Below, in pieces: positions 17,302 through 26,114 of a DNA stretch of 64,000 nt. The stretch's first letter is position 1. The number at the start of each line of letters is the position of its first letter. The position numbers and the translations under genes are program-made. The notes beneath the pieces were generated by a model. That model searched no databases. It was not told the DNA's origin and saw only the letters and a program-made list of their open reading frames with translations. Source of the stretch: Ruminococcus sp. (GTDB taxonomy: Bacteria; Bacillota; Clostridia; Oscillospirales; Ruminococcaceae); assembly GCA_016290875.1 (NCBI GenBank), contig JAEEVL010000002.1, positions 203,208 to 267,207 on the forward strand, written 5' to 3'.

Positions 17302-20300
17302 ATGCACAACAAAATAGCAAAGGCTATTACTGGCAGCCTTACAGCTGCTGCAATGCTCGCTACCAGCGCTGTAGCATTCATTCCTATGAACGCTTCTGCT
17401 GGTCAGATTCTCGGTCAGGTTGACTTCGACGAAGGCGTAGGTCTTCCTTGGCACACTTGCGAAACTAACCCCGCAAGACAGACATTCGATATCGACGGCG
17501 GTACTTATAATGTTCACATTGAGAACTCAGACGGTACAGCTGGTAGATGGGACCTTCAGCTCCGTCACAGAGGCCTTTCTCTTGATACAAGCCATACCTA
17601 CACTATAAGCGGTGATATCACAGCTGATACTGATGGTTGGATCTATGCTAAGATCGGTAACTATGCTGGTACAGAAGAGCTTTGGCACAATATCTCCGGT
17701 CAGGAGTGGCAGCCTGTTCAGATCAAGAAGGGTGAGAAGTTCCATTTCGAGGATACATTTACTCCTAAGCAGTCTATGGAAGTTGCTGAGTGGGCTTTCC
17801 ATTATTCCAATTCTGTTGGTACAGCTGCTGAAGCAGAGTTTGGCCATAAGGATACAGGTTTCCCGAAGGGTGCTACTATCAGCTTTGATAACCTTTCACT
17901 CGTTGAGTCTGGTTCCAGAGTATTCCCCAAGGAAGAAGAATTCGGTATCATCAGACCTAAGAGCAACGTTCGTCTCAATCAGGTTGGTTATTACACAAAC
18001 TTAGCTAAGAAGGCTTCTTACGTAACTGATGAAAAGGATCCTCTTGAATTTGAGGTTCGTGATTCTTCCGGTACTGTTGTTAAGAAGGGCACAACTAAAT
18101 TCTTTGGTGAAGACCCTGATTCCGGTAACGGCAAGAAGGAAACATATACAGATGCTAACAATAAGTCTGTAACTAAGGAAAAGGACTCTGGTCAGTATGT
18201 TCATATCATTGACTTCTCCGATGTTACAAAGGCTGGCAAGTACACTATATTTGTTAAGGATACAACAGGTGTTTCCGGTACAAAGTACGCTAAGACAGAC
18301 GGCGCTTGGGATACAAAGCTCAGCGGTGACAAGCTTATGTGGAAGAACTGGAAGACTGATAAAGAGTATGTTATGAACCAGTCTTGCGAGTTCGAGATCG
18401 GTGATGACATTTACGGCGGTCTTCTTACTCAGGCAATGAGCTACTACTATCAGAACCGTTCTAATTCTTCTTGTGAAGAAAAGTATGTTTCCGGATTTGA
18501 GAATCCTAATTCAACAGCTCCCCTTACACATACTGAAAAGGGACATCCGGACGATGTTGCTCAGGTTCAGAAGGCTTGGATCAAGTCCTACATGAGCGAG
18601 GATGAGACAGTAACCGGCGTTTCTGTAGATGGTACAGGCGGTTGGTACGATGCTGGTGACCACGGTAAATACGCTGTTAACGGCGGTGTATCTGTATGGA
18701 CACTCCAGAACATCTATGAAATGACTAAGAAGCTCGGCACAGATGCTAAGTGGACAGACGGTAAGACAGTTCGTATCCCTGAGAATGGTGATAAGGCTCC
18801 TGACGTACTCGACGAAGCAAGATATGAGCTCGAGTGGATGATGAAGATGCAGGTTCCTGCTTCTGACTCAATTTGGGGCAAGAAGTGCGAAGGCATGGTT
18901 TACCACAAGCTCCACGACCAGAAGTGGACAGGTCTTGCTATCCATGCTTGGAAGTACGAAGGATTCAAGGGCTGCGTTCGTATCGCTAAGCCTCCAACGT
19001 ATGCTGCTTCATTCAACCTCGCTGCTTGCGGCGCTCAGGCTGCACGTCTTTGGAAGGGCATTGATGATTCATTCGCTGATGATGCTCTCGCAGCTGCTGA
19101 GAAGGCATATGCTGCAGTTAAGAAGTCCGGTACTGGTTACCAGGTACCTGAGGGTAACTGGGAGACAGATCCTCAGTTCGCTCCTCTCGATCAGGCTATC
19201 GGCGGTGGTCCTTACGGTGATACATATGTAATGGACGATATGTACTGGGCTGCTTGTGAGCTTTATATCACAACAGGCAAGGAAGAGTATAAGAAGGATA
19301 TCGAGGCTTATGAGAATCCTAACGACAGCACAGGCTACGATAAGGCATACAGCCTTACATCTAACCTCGGCGGTGGTGAGAACAAGGGTTCACTCAGTTC
19401 CTTCAACTGGGGTTGTACATCCGGTCTCGGAACACTTTCACTCTACCTCAACAGCGATAAGCTCGATTCTACAGCTGCTAAGACTGTAAAGGATTCTATC
19501 CTCCACGCTGCTGACGTTTATATTGACGAGCAGGCTGATCAGGGTATGGGTATTCCTTACCACGGAACAACATTCGAAGATGCTATCAACATCGGACCTG
19601 GAATCAAGGTTACAGGTTATGAGTGGGGTTCAAACTCATTTGTTATCAACAACGCTATCGTAATGGCTTATGCTTATGATGCTTCTCAGCAGGTTAAGTA
19701 CTTAAACGGTGCTTCAGAAGCTCTTGACTACATCTTCGGACGTAACGGACTTTGCTTCTCTTATGTATCCGGTTGGGGTGATACAACACTTACATATCCT
19801 CACCACAGATTCTGGGCTGGCGGTCTTGACAAGAACTTCCCGCTCGCACCTAAGGGCGTACTTTCTGGTGGTCCTGGTGCTGGTATGCAGGATCCTTACA
19901 TCGCTGGTGCTGGTTATAAGAGAGGTACTCTCGCAAGCCAGAAGTGCTATGTTGACTCTGCAGAAGCTTGGTCTGTAAATGAGATCACAATCAACTGGAA
20001 TGCTCCTCTTGTTTGGATGGCTTCTTACATGGATGACGTTGCAAATGAGCCGATTCCTGTGCCTACAACTACAAGCGAAACTTCAAGCGACCTCAAGATG
20101 ACTCAGTGGGGCGATGCTAACCTCGATGGCAGCACAAACATTGCTGACTGTGTTCTCGTAATGCAGGTTGCTACAAACCCTGATAAGTACGCAGTAGGCA
20201 AGTCTTCTGTAAGCATCAAGCCTCAGGGCGTAGTAAATGCTGACGTTGACGATAAGAAGGGTCTCTCAAACTCTGATGCTCTTCTCATCCAGAAGTACAA

Positions 20301-20328
20301 GCTCGGTCTCATCACACCCGAGGTTTAA
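17302..20328 (+). CDS. Cellulosomal cellulase, CBM4-Ig-GH9-dockerin
   Basis: 1008 aa. Signal peptide (1-33), then a CBM4-type carbohydrate-binding module (about 35-205, beginning VDFDEGVGLPWHTCE), a CelD_N immunoglobulin-like domain (about 220-330, NVRLNQVGYYTNLAKKA) and GH9 (about 370-910) with GGWYDAGDHGKYAVNGG near residue 447 and HHRFWAGG near the C-terminal part of the domain. The dockerin is at about 936-1008 (WGDANLDGSTNIADCVL, DVDDKKGLSNSDALLIQK). The same order occurs in Clostridium thermocellum CbhA/CelK-type cellobiohydrolases, so an exo or processive action on cellulose is likely but not certain. Codon bias is extreme and close to that of ribosomal-protein genes. Confidence 0.95.
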   Translation: MHNKIAKAITGSLTAAAMLATSAVAFIPMNASAGQILGQVDFDEGVGLPWHTCETNPARQTFDIDGGTYNVHIENSDGTAGRWDLQLRHRGLSLDTSHTYTISGDITADTDGWIYAKIGNYAGTEELWHNISGQEWQPVQIKKGEKFHFEDTFTPKQSMEVAEWAFHYSNSVGTAAEAEFGHKDTGFPKGATISFDNLSLVESGSRVFPKEEEFGIIRPKSNVRLNQVGYYTNLAKKASYVTDEKDPLEFEVRDSSGTVVKKGTTKFFGEDPDSGNGKKETYTDANNKSVTKEKDSGQYVHIIDFSDVTKAGKYTIFVKDTTGVSGTKYAKTDGAWDTKLSGDKLMWKNWKTDKEYVMNQSCEFEIGDDIYGGLLTQAMSYYYQNRSNSSCEEKYVSGFENPNSTAPLTHTEKGHPDDVAQVQKAWIKSYMSEDETVTGVSVDGTGGWYDAGDHGKYAVNGGVSVWTLQNIYEMTKKLGTDAKWTDGKTVRIPENGDKAPDVLDEARYELEWMMKMQVPASDSIWGKKCEGMVYHKLHDQKWTGLAIHAWKYEGFKGCVRIAKPPTYAASFNLAACGAQAARLWKGIDDSFADDALAAAEKAYAAVKKSGTGYQVPEGNWETDPQFAPLDQAIGGGPYGDTYVMDDMYWAACELYITTGKEEYKKDIEAYENPNDSTGYDKAYSLTSNLGGGENKGSLSSFNWGCTSGLGTLSLYLNSDKLDSTAAKTVKDSILHAADVYIDEQADQGMGIPYHGTTFEDAINIGPGIKVTGYEWGSNSFVINNAIVMAYAYDASQQVKYLNGASEALDYIFGRNGLCFSYVSGWGDTTLTYPHHRFWAGGLDKNFPLAPKGVLSGGPGAGMQDPYIAGAGYKRGTLASQKCYVDSAEAWSVNEITINWNAPLVWMASYMDDVANEPIPVPTTTSETSSDLKMTQWGDANLDGSTNIADCVLVMQVATNPDKYAVGKSSVSIKPQGVVNADVDDKKGLSNSDALLIQKYKLGLITPEV

Positions 20329-20358
20329 TTCAGAAACGTCTGAATAAATAACAAAACT

Positions 20359-20386
20359 AAAGGGACGCTCCGGCGTCCCTTTTCTT
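20359..20386 (+). terminator. Rho-independent terminator after the CBM4-GH9 gene
   Basis: AAAGGGACGC and GCGTCCCTTT form a ten-base-pair stem with a TCCG loop, followed by TTCTTT. Confidence 0.9.
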
Positions 20387-20440
20387 TATGCCATCAGAAG
20401 GTGAGGATTGCTGCGCTTTTCATAGGAACTTTTACAGGCA

Positions 20441-20472
20441 GCAAAAAAGCCGTCCGGAATAACCGGACGGCT
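20441..20472 (-). terminator. Rho-independent terminator after rplA
   Basis: On the minus strand GCCGTCCGG, a short TTATT-containing loop and CCGGACGGC are followed by TTTTTT. It ends the rpmG-secE-nusG-rplK-rplA transcript directly after rplA. Confidence 0.93.
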
Positions 20473-20486
20473 CATTTTTATATTGA

Positions 20487-21182
20487 TCAAACTCCGTACT
20501 TAGCAGTAGCAACCGGAACTCCGGGGCCCATAGTAGAAGTTACTGTGCAGCTCTTGAGGTAAGTACCTTTTGCTGCAGCAGGCTTAGCCTTAACGATAGC
20601 TTCCATAAGTGTGGAGAAGTTCTCCTCGAGCTTTGCAGCGCCGAAAGAAGCCTTACCGATAGGACAGTGGATGATGTTTGTCTTGTCGAGACGGTACTCG
20701 ATCTTACCAGCCTTAGCCTCAGTTACAGCCTTAGCTACGTCAGGTGTTACAGTACCAGCCTTCGGGTTAGGCATAAGACCACGAGGTCCGAGAACCTTAC
20801 CGAGACGTCCAACGAGTCCCATCATATCGGGTGAAGCAACAACTACGTCGAAGTCCATCCAGTTTTCCTTGAGGATCTTATCTACGAGATCCTGACCGCC
20901 AACGAATTCAGCGCCAGCTGACTGAGCAGCCTCGTACTTGTCTTCCTTGCAGAATACGCATACACGAACAGTCTTACCTGTACCGTTGGGAAGAACAACA
21001 GCGCCTCTAACCTGCTGGTCAGCGTGACGAGAGTCAACACCGAGACGGATGTGAGCTTCGATTGTTTCATCGAACTTAGCCTTTGCATTCTTGCAAACTA
21101 AATCAAGAGCCTCATTAGACTCGTACTGCTTTGCATAATCAACAGCCTTTGCGCTGTCAACATATTTCTTGCCGTGTTTCAT
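20487..21182 (-). CDS. rplA: 50S ribosomal protein L1
   Basis: 231 aa, normal for L1, which forms the mobile L1 stalk of the large subunit by binding 23S rRNA helices 76-78. Recognised by [16 protein letters not shown], the [23 protein letters not shown] segment, and [33 protein letters not shown] lies before the ATG. L1 usually also represses its own operon by binding a leader that mimics rRNA; a candidate element is just upstream. rplJ and rplL, which often follow, are absent because a terminator comes next. Confidence 0.97.
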   Translation of the reverse strand: MKHGKKYVDSAKAVDYAKQYESNEALDLVCKNAKAKFDETIEAHIRLGVDSRHADQQVRGAVVLPNGTGKTVRVCVFCKEDKYEAAQSAGAEFVGGQDLVDKILKENWMDFDVVVASPDMMGLVGRLGKVLGPRGLMPNPKAGTVTPDVAKAVTEAKAGKIEYRLDKTNIIHCPIGKASFGAAKLEENFSTLMEAIVKAKPAAAKGTYLKSCTVTSTMGPGVPVATAKYGV

Positions 21183-21201
21183 TATATTTCCTCCTATTTA
21201 A

Positions 21202-21254
21202 GTGGTAATACCGGCCGCTTATAGCGTTACCGGTTAGCGGAATTTTCCTCCCAC
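21202..21254 (-). promoter_or_regulatory. Candidate L1-binding RNA element before rplA
   Basis: On the minus strand the rplK-rplA spacer holds GTGGGAGG near its 5' side and ATTACCAC at its 3' side, enclosing stems CCGCT/AGCGG and ACCGG/CCGGT. The same GTGGGAG...TTACCAC frame occurs before rplK. Autoregulation by L1 of rplKA operons is established in other bacteria; its use of this element is inferred. Confidence 0.45.
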
Positions 21255-21306
21255 CAATAGAACTCTGAACGGGATCTGAGATCCCCTCATCATTCAATCA
21301 TTAAAA

Positions 21307-21732
21307 TTAGTCAACAACTACAACGCCCATTAAACGAGCTGTACCAGCGATCATGCTCATAGCTGCCTCGAGTGAACCTGCGTTAAGGTCAGCCATCTTT
21401 GTCTCAGCGATCTTCTGGATCTGTTCCTTAGTGATGTTTGCAACCTTTGTCTTGTTAGGTACTCCTGAACCGCTCTCAATGTTGCAAGCCTTCTTGATGA
21501 GGACTGCTGCGGGAGGAGTCTTAGTGATGAATGAGAAAGAACGGTCTGCGTAAACAGTGATAACAACAGGGATGATCATACCGATGTCGTTCTTTGTTCT
21601 CTCATTGAATTCCTTTGTGAATGCCATGATATTAACGCCGTGCTGACCGAGTGCCGGACCAACAGGCGGTGCAGGAGTAGCCTTTCCTGCTGCGATCTGA
21701 AGCTTAATGTAGCCAACTACTTTCTGTGCCAT
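21307..21732 (-). CDS. rplK: 50S ribosomal protein L11
   Basis: 141 aa, the standard length. L11 binds the GTPase-associated centre of 23S rRNA and is needed for factor-dependent GTP hydrolysis. Typical motifs are [30 protein letters not shown] at the N-terminus, with the proline-rich hinge, and the C-terminal rRNA-binding domain ending [11 protein letters not shown]. The ATG follows GGAGGTG. It is the fourth gene of the rpmG-secE-nusG-rplK-rplA series. Confidence 0.97.
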   Translation of the reverse strand: MAQKVVGYIKLQIAAGKATPAPPVGPALGQHGVNIMAFTKEFNERTKNDIGMIIPVVITVYADRSFSFITKTPPAAVLIKKACNIESGSGVPNKTKVANITKEQIQKIAETKMADLNAGSLEAAMSMIAGTARLMGVVVVD

Positions 21733-21753
21733 TGTATTCGCACCTCCATAAAT

Positions 21754-21793
21754 GTGGTAAATGGCGAGGCAAGAATTATTTTACCTCTCCCAC
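21754..21793 (-). promoter_or_regulatory. Candidate L1-binding RNA element before rplK
   Basis: On the minus strand GTGGGAGAGGTAAA and TTTACCAC enclose a loop with a possible inner GAGG/CCTC pairing. It sits about 20 bases before the rplK start and resembles the element before rplA in motif and spacing order. L1 repression through this site is inferred. Confidence 0.45.
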
Positions 21794-21837
21794 TGAAGCC
21801 ATGCGGCTTCGTTTTGACCTGAATGATACCTTAGGTA

Positions 21838-22365
21838 TCAGTCCTCCACTAATATTACCTGACTGATAGGCAGGGTAGTGGGGGTTTCACGACCGAACAT
21901 TGATACGAGAAGATCAACGGTGCGGTCTTCGAGATTGATGTTCTGAACGACACCGATAAAGCCGTCCATAGCAGTACCTGAGATCTGAACTCTGTCGCCG
22001 ACCTTGAAGTTGACAGTAACGGTTGAAACGTCAATGCCAAAGAGCTTCTGCACCTCTTCTTCAGAGAGGGGAGTGGGCTCGGAAGCCGGACCAACGAAGC
22101 CTGTACAGCCTCTGGTATTTCTTACGACGTACCATGAATCGTCAGTAACGATCATCTTGACGAGAACGTAACCTGGGAAGGTCTTGCGCTCAACGTCTTT
22201 TTCTTTTCCGTCAGCGATCTCAGTCGCTGTCTCAGTAGGAACTCTAACCTCCTGGATCAGTTCATGAAGCTTGCGGTTTTCAACAACCTTTTCAATATTC
22301 TGAGCTACTTTATTCTCATAGCCTGAATAAGTGTGGATAACGTACCACTTAGCCGCTTCTGACAT
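21838..22365 (-). CDS. nusG: Transcription elongation/antitermination factor NusG
   Basis: 175 aa. The NGN domain opens AKWYVIHTYSGYENKVAQNIE and contains FPGYVLVKM; the C-terminal KOW domain contains FKVGDRVQISG and the GFIGVVQNIN turn. NusG binds RNA polymerase and links it to Rho or the ribosome. It lies between secE and rplK, the conserved bacterial order, with AAGGAGGATTATT before the ATG. Confidence 0.97.
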   Translation of the reverse strand: MSEAAKWYVIHTYSGYENKVAQNIEKVVENRKLHELIQEVRVPTETATEIADGKEKDVERKTFPGYVLVKMIVTDDSWYVVRNTRGCTGFVGPASEPTPLSEEEVQKLFGIDVSTVTVNFKVGDRVQISGTAMDGFIGVVQNINLEDRTVDLLVSMFGRETPTTLPISQVILVED

Positions 22366-22392
22366 AATAATCCTCCTTAGATTTCCTTCTGA

Positions 22393-22620
22393 TTAGTTGT
22401 AGATAGTACGGAACAGAGCGAGAAAAACCTCATCGACCCCTCCCACAAGAGCTGCTGAAAGGACGATAACGCCCACAACAACGGATGTGTTGTTTGCAAC
22501 AGTCTTCTTGGTAGGCCATACTACCTTTTTGAATTCTACTCTGAGGTCCTTGAACCATTTCCTGATCTTGCCAGGCTGTTTCTTCTCGGACTTCTTCTCT
22601 GAAGTTGTATCCTTAGCCAT
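22393..22620 (-). CDS. secE: Preprotein translocase subunit SecE
   Basis: 75 aa. A lysine-rich cytoplasmic N-terminus is followed by the conserved amphipathic segment FKDLRVEFKKVVWPTKK and one membrane helix (NTSVVVGVIVLSAALVGG). This is the single-helix SecE form of Gram-positive bacteria, which clamps SecY in the Sec translocon. Located 27 bases before nusG in the same transcript. Confidence 0.96.
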   Translation of the reverse strand: MAKDTTSEKKSEKKQPGKIRKWFKDLRVEFKKVVWPTKKTVANNTSVVVGVIVLSAALVGGVDEVFLALFRTIYN

Positions 22621-22638
22621 TAAAAATACTCCTTCCGA

Positions 22639-22788
22639 TCACTTTGTTTCCCTGTGAAGAGTGTGCTTGCGGCAGAATTTGCAATGCTTCATCATTTCGA
22701 TTCTGTCAGGGTCATTCTTCTTGTTCTTCTTGGAAACATAGTTGCGCTGCTTGCATTCAGTACAAGCTAAAGTAACCTTTACTCTCAT
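22639..22788 (-). CDS. rpmG: 50S ribosomal protein L33
   Basis: 49 aa: [19 protein letters not shown], then a [10 protein letters not shown] segment, with the zinc-ribbon pairs CTEC and CKFC. The four cysteines make it a zinc-binding (C+) L33. AGGAGGTGCCGAT precedes the ATG. It is the first gene before secE and nusG, as in many Firmicutes. Confidence 0.96.
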   Translation of the reverse strand: MRVKVTLACTECKQRNYVSKKNKKNDPDRIEMMKHCKFCRKHTLHRETK

Positions 22789-22887
22789 ATCGGCACCTCC
22801 TGAAATAGTACTTCCTCCGACGAGCGGAGGTAGGTTGTTTGCCTCCCTCGCAGGGCATAAAAATAAAACCCCAAACGAGGTATAATC

Positions 22888-22916
22888 ATTATATCATATA
22901 ATTTCAGTAAAGTCAA
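22888..22916 (-). promoter_or_regulatory. SigA promoter of the rpmG-secE-nusG-rplK-rplA operon
   Basis: On the minus strand TTGACT, a 17-base spacer and TATAAT. The leader down to rpmG is about 95 bases and contains the hairpin CCTCCG/CGGAGG at 22814-22830. Confidence 0.85.
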
Positions 22917-22975
22917 GCCTTTTTTACCCTTTTTTTCAAGAAATTTCACGCAGAATAAAGATTTTTCTGCTGTGC

Positions 22976-23004
22976 TTGATTTTAACACTATAATAATGTA
23001 TAAT
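22976..23004 (+). promoter_or_regulatory. SigA promoter of the sugar ABC-GH105 operon
   Basis: TTGATT, a 17-base spacer and TATAAT lie about 75 bases before the binding-protein start. No operator repeat was recognised around it. Confidence 0.75.
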
Positions 23005-23080
23005 TAAGGTAACAAGGGCAGTATACGTGCGGGAAATTTGTATGCTGCAAAATTATCATTAATTTAACGGGAGTATGGGT

Positions 23081-24391
23081 ATGTTAAGAAAGATACTCAG
23101 AGCCGCAGCAGTTGCCTGTGTGCTCTCACTCTCTGCGTGCGGCAGCGGATCACGAGGATCCGTTACTCCGCCTGACGGCAAGCTCGACAAATGCACTATC
23201 AGATTTTCGTGGTGGGGAGGAGACGACCGCCACGAGGCTACGCTGAATGCTATCGAATTATGGAACAAAAGGCACCCTGACATAACTATAATACCTGAAT
23301 ACGGTGGCTGGGACGGCTGGCAGGAAAAAGTTGCCGCTCAGCTTTCCGGAGCAAAGGAACCGGATGTGATGCAGATAAACTATGACTGGCTCGTAACGAT
23401 GTCGCCTGACGGGAAGGGCTTCTACGATCTCAATGAGCTGTCATCGGCTATTGATACTTCCGGTTTAAGCGATGATATGCTTTCGTTCGGCATGGTCGAC
23501 GGCAAGCTAAACGCGATCGCAGTATCGGTCACGGGACGGAGTTTTTTCTATAATTCTGAAGTTTACAGGAGCGCCGGAGCGTCTTATCCCTCTACCTGGG
23601 ACGAGCTCATAGCGCTCGGAAGTAAATTCTATGATAAGGGCATCTATCCTCTTGACCTTGATATTCAGTCGGGAGGTACGGCGTGGTATCTGGCTGTTGT
23701 GTATGTTCAGCAGACTACCGGCAGAGAGTTCATAAGTAAGGACGGCGAGCTCGGATTTACCAAGGACGATATTAAAGCCGCCATTGATTTTTATAAAAAG
23801 CTCGAGGATGAGCACGTTATACGCACAATAAGGACGCGTACCGACGAGGACGGCAACGCTGCGCTTTATCAGTCGCCTGAGTTTATAGGCGGAAGAGTTG
23901 CCGGTGTGCTTGAATGGGGAAGTTCTGTCGGCAAGTATGAGTCTGTGCTGACGGAGGGCACTCTCGAAGCCGGACCGCTTCTCAGCGACGGCAAAGGCAA
24001 TAACGGCGGCTGGCTCGTAAAGCCGTCTATGCTGTATGCGATCTCACGCAATACAGAGCATCCCGACGAGGCTGCGGCTTTTGTGGACTTCCTGATAAAT
24101 GATCCTGAGTGTGCGAAGGTGCTCGGAACTACAAGAGGAATTCCGGCTTCGCGTTATGCAGAGGAAAGCCTTGAAATGAGCGGTATGCTCGGCGGGCTTT
24201 CCAAGCAGAGCGCAGATATGCTTGAAGAAGGCAGGACAGTCGTTATAAGTCCGTATATGGAGCTCGCAAGGGTAAAGGATATGTGTAATTCTGCTCTTGA
24301 GAAAGTCTCCTACGGGACTGAAGATACGGCTTCTGCTGCCGCTGAACTCTATGATTCGCTGAATAACTATCTGGAGAAGATAAGAAAATGA
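23081..24391 (+). CDS. Extracellular solute-binding lipoprotein of a sugar ABC transporter
   Basis: 436 aa from the ATG at 23081, which has ACGGGAG seven bases upstream; an ATG at 23075 is too close to that site. The lipobox LSAC gives a lipidated C20. The mature protein has the family 1 solute-binding pattern: ITIIPEYGGWDGWQEKVAAQLSGAKEPDVMQ near the start and the C-terminal region DEAAAFVDFLINDPECAKVLGTTRGIPAS. It should hold the sugar at the cell surface and deliver it to the two permeases that follow. The GH105 gene at the operon end points to unsaturated (rhamno)galacturonan oligosaccharides as ligand. The gene overlaps the next by ATGA. Confidence 0.92.
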   Translation: MLRKILRAAAVACVLSLSACGSGSRGSVTPPDGKLDKCTIRFSWWGGDDRHEATLNAIELWNKRHPDITIIPEYGGWDGWQEKVAAQLSGAKEPDVMQINYDWLVTMSPDGKGFYDLNELSSAIDTSGLSDDMLSFGMVDGKLNAIAVSVTGRSFFYNSEVYRSAGASYPSTWDELIALGSKFYDKGIYPLDLDIQSGGTAWYLAVVYVQQTTGREFISKDGELGFTKDDIKAAIDFYKKLEDEHVIRTIRTRTDEDGNAALYQSPEFIGGRVAGVLEWGSSVGKYESVLTEGTLEAGPLLSDGKGNNGGWLVKPSMLYAISRNTEHPDEAAAFVDFLINDPECAKVLGTTRGIPASRYAEESLEMSGMLGGLSKQSADMLEEGRTVVISPYMELARVKDMCNSALEKVSYGTEDTASAAAELYDSLNNYLEKIRK

Positions 24392-25290
24392 AGAAACGCA
24401 CCTATTGTAACCCGGTAGGCGTCAGCCGATATACCGGACTGCTGCTGATCTCGCCGTTCATAGTGGGAACTTTACTGTTTACGCTGTATCCGTTCGTATG
24501 TTCGTTCATACTTGGTATGACTGAGTATGACAATATCAGACCGCCGGAGTTCATCGGTGCTGAGAATTACCGCAGAATGCTTGATGATGATACATTCAGG
24601 AAATCAGTCGGTGTGACGTTCAAGTATGCAGCGCTGCTCGTCCCGATAAAGCTGGTAGTATCGCTTCTTATTGCGCTGCTGCTGAATCTCGAGATGCGAG
24701 GCATAGGTTTGTTCCGCACGGTATTCTATATACCTTCGATACTCGGAGCAAACCTTGCAGCCGTCATTATGTGGCAGTACCTCTTTACATCTGACGGACT
24801 TGTGAATCAGCTTCTTGAACTCATCGGAGCTTCGCCTGTAAGCTGGTACGGTGATCCCGACCGTGCGTTATTTGTGATAGTATTACTGAGACTGTGGGAA
24901 TTCGGCTCTGCTATGATAATATTCCTGACAGCACTAAGAGAAATACCTAAGGAATACTATGAAGCCGCAAGAGTTGACGGCTGCGGTCCGGTCAGAGCAT
25001 TTTTCAGCATAACCCTGCCGCTTCTGAAGCGTGTTATCTTCGTGAACCTTGTGCTTCAGACGATTGCAGCTATGCAGGAATTCAACGCACCGTATATGCT
25101 CACCGGCGGAGGTCCGCTGAAGAGCACATATACGATAGGAATGCTGATATACGATGAGATGTTCCATTACAGCGATATGAACGCCGGTTATGCAAATGCC
25201 GTGTCATGGGTGCTGTTCGTGCTGACAGCGGCAGTTATAAGTGTGCTGTTCATTGTTGTACATGGCGGCAGAGAGGGGGATGACAGATGA
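24388..25290 (+). CDS. Sugar ABC transporter permease, first subunit (MalF/UgpA type)
   Basis: 300 aa with six hydrophobic segments. The conserved ATPase-contact loop is EYYEAARVDGCGPVRAFFSITLPLL, and the N-terminal stretch GLLLISPFIVGTLLFTLYPF is typical of first permeases. It forms the membrane channel with the next gene product. Four-base overlaps on both sides imply coupled translation. Confidence 0.92.
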   Translation: MKKRTYCNPVGVSRYTGLLLISPFIVGTLLFTLYPFVCSFILGMTEYDNIRPPEFIGAENYRRMLDDDTFRKSVGVTFKYAALLVPIKLVVSLLIALLLNLEMRGIGLFRTVFYIPSILGANLAAVIMWQYLFTSDGLVNQLLELIGASPVSWYGDPDRALFVIVLLRLWEFGSAMIIFLTALREIPKEYYEAARVDGCGPVRAFFSITLPLLKRVIFVNLVLQTIAAMQEFNAPYMLTGGGPLKSTYTIGMLIYDEMFHYSDMNAGYANAVSWVLFVLTAAVISVLFIVVHGGREGDDR

Positions 25291-26114
25291 AGAAACTTCC
25301 GTTTTATCTCCTGCTTACAGCGGTTGCCGTTGTGATGATATATCCCTTGTTGTGGCTTGTGGGAGCTTCTTTCAAGACAAACGACGAGATATTCAGCTCG
25401 GTTTGGTTCATGCCGGATAATCTTGATATGAGTGTTTACAAGAGCGCGTGGGAGACGGTCACTCCTTACGATATGGGACACTATTTCATCAATACATTCT
25501 TGATAATAATACCCAAGACGGTGTTTACTGTTTTTTCATCTGTGCTTGTCGCTTACGGCTTCGCGCGGTTTGATTTTCCGCTTAAAAGAGTTTTCTTCAC
25601 TCTGCTTATTGCCGGAATGCTCATGCCGTCGATAGTAACGATAATGCCGATGTATATATTCTGGAGCAAACTCGGACTGCTGGACACCTACGTCCCTCTC
25701 GTTGCACCTGCGCTGTTTGCAGGTGAGGGGATGTTCGTGTTCATTCTCGTACAATTCTTCAAGGGAGTTCCGAGAGAGTACGATGAAGCTGCCATGATTG
25801 ACGGCTGCGGTCCTCTGAGGACGCTTGTGTACGTACTTTTACCCTGTATCAGACCGGCAGTCATATCAATAGAAGTATTCACGTTCCTGTGGACGATGAA
25901 CGACTTCCTCGGACCGCTGATAATGATACACTCAGTCGAAAAATATCCGCTCTCACTCGCACTGAGACTGTCCGTAGACAGTACCGGTCAAGGATATGAG
26001 CAGCGGAAGATAATTGCTATGTCGGTAATCGGACTGATACCGTCGATAGCGGTATTCTCACTCGCACAGAAGAAATTCGTCAGCGGTATAACTGCGGGAG
26101 GACTTACAGGATGA
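25287..26114 (+). CDS. Sugar ABC transporter permease, second subunit (MalG/UgpE type)
   Basis: 275 aa with six hydrophobic segments. The ATPase-contact loop is EYDEAAMIDGCGPLRTLVYVLLPCIRPA, and PLLWLVGASFKTNDEIF near the N-terminus is typical of the second permease. No ATPase gene is in the operon, so a shared MsiK-type ATPase elsewhere is probable. The end overlaps the GH105 gene by four bases. Confidence 0.92.
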   Translation: MKKLPFYLLLTAVAVVMIYPLLWLVGASFKTNDEIFSSVWFMPDNLDMSVYKSAWETVTPYDMGHYFINTFLIIIPKTVFTVFSSVLVAYGFARFDFPLKRVFFTLLIAGMLMPSIVTIMPMYIFWSKLGLLDTYVPLVAPALFAGEGMFVFILVQFFKGVPREYDEAAMIDGCGPLRTLVYVLLPCIRPAVISIEVFTFLWTMNDFLGPLIMIHSVEKYPLSLALRLSVDSTGQGYEQRKIIAMSVIGLIPSIAVFSLAQKKFVSGITAGGLTG

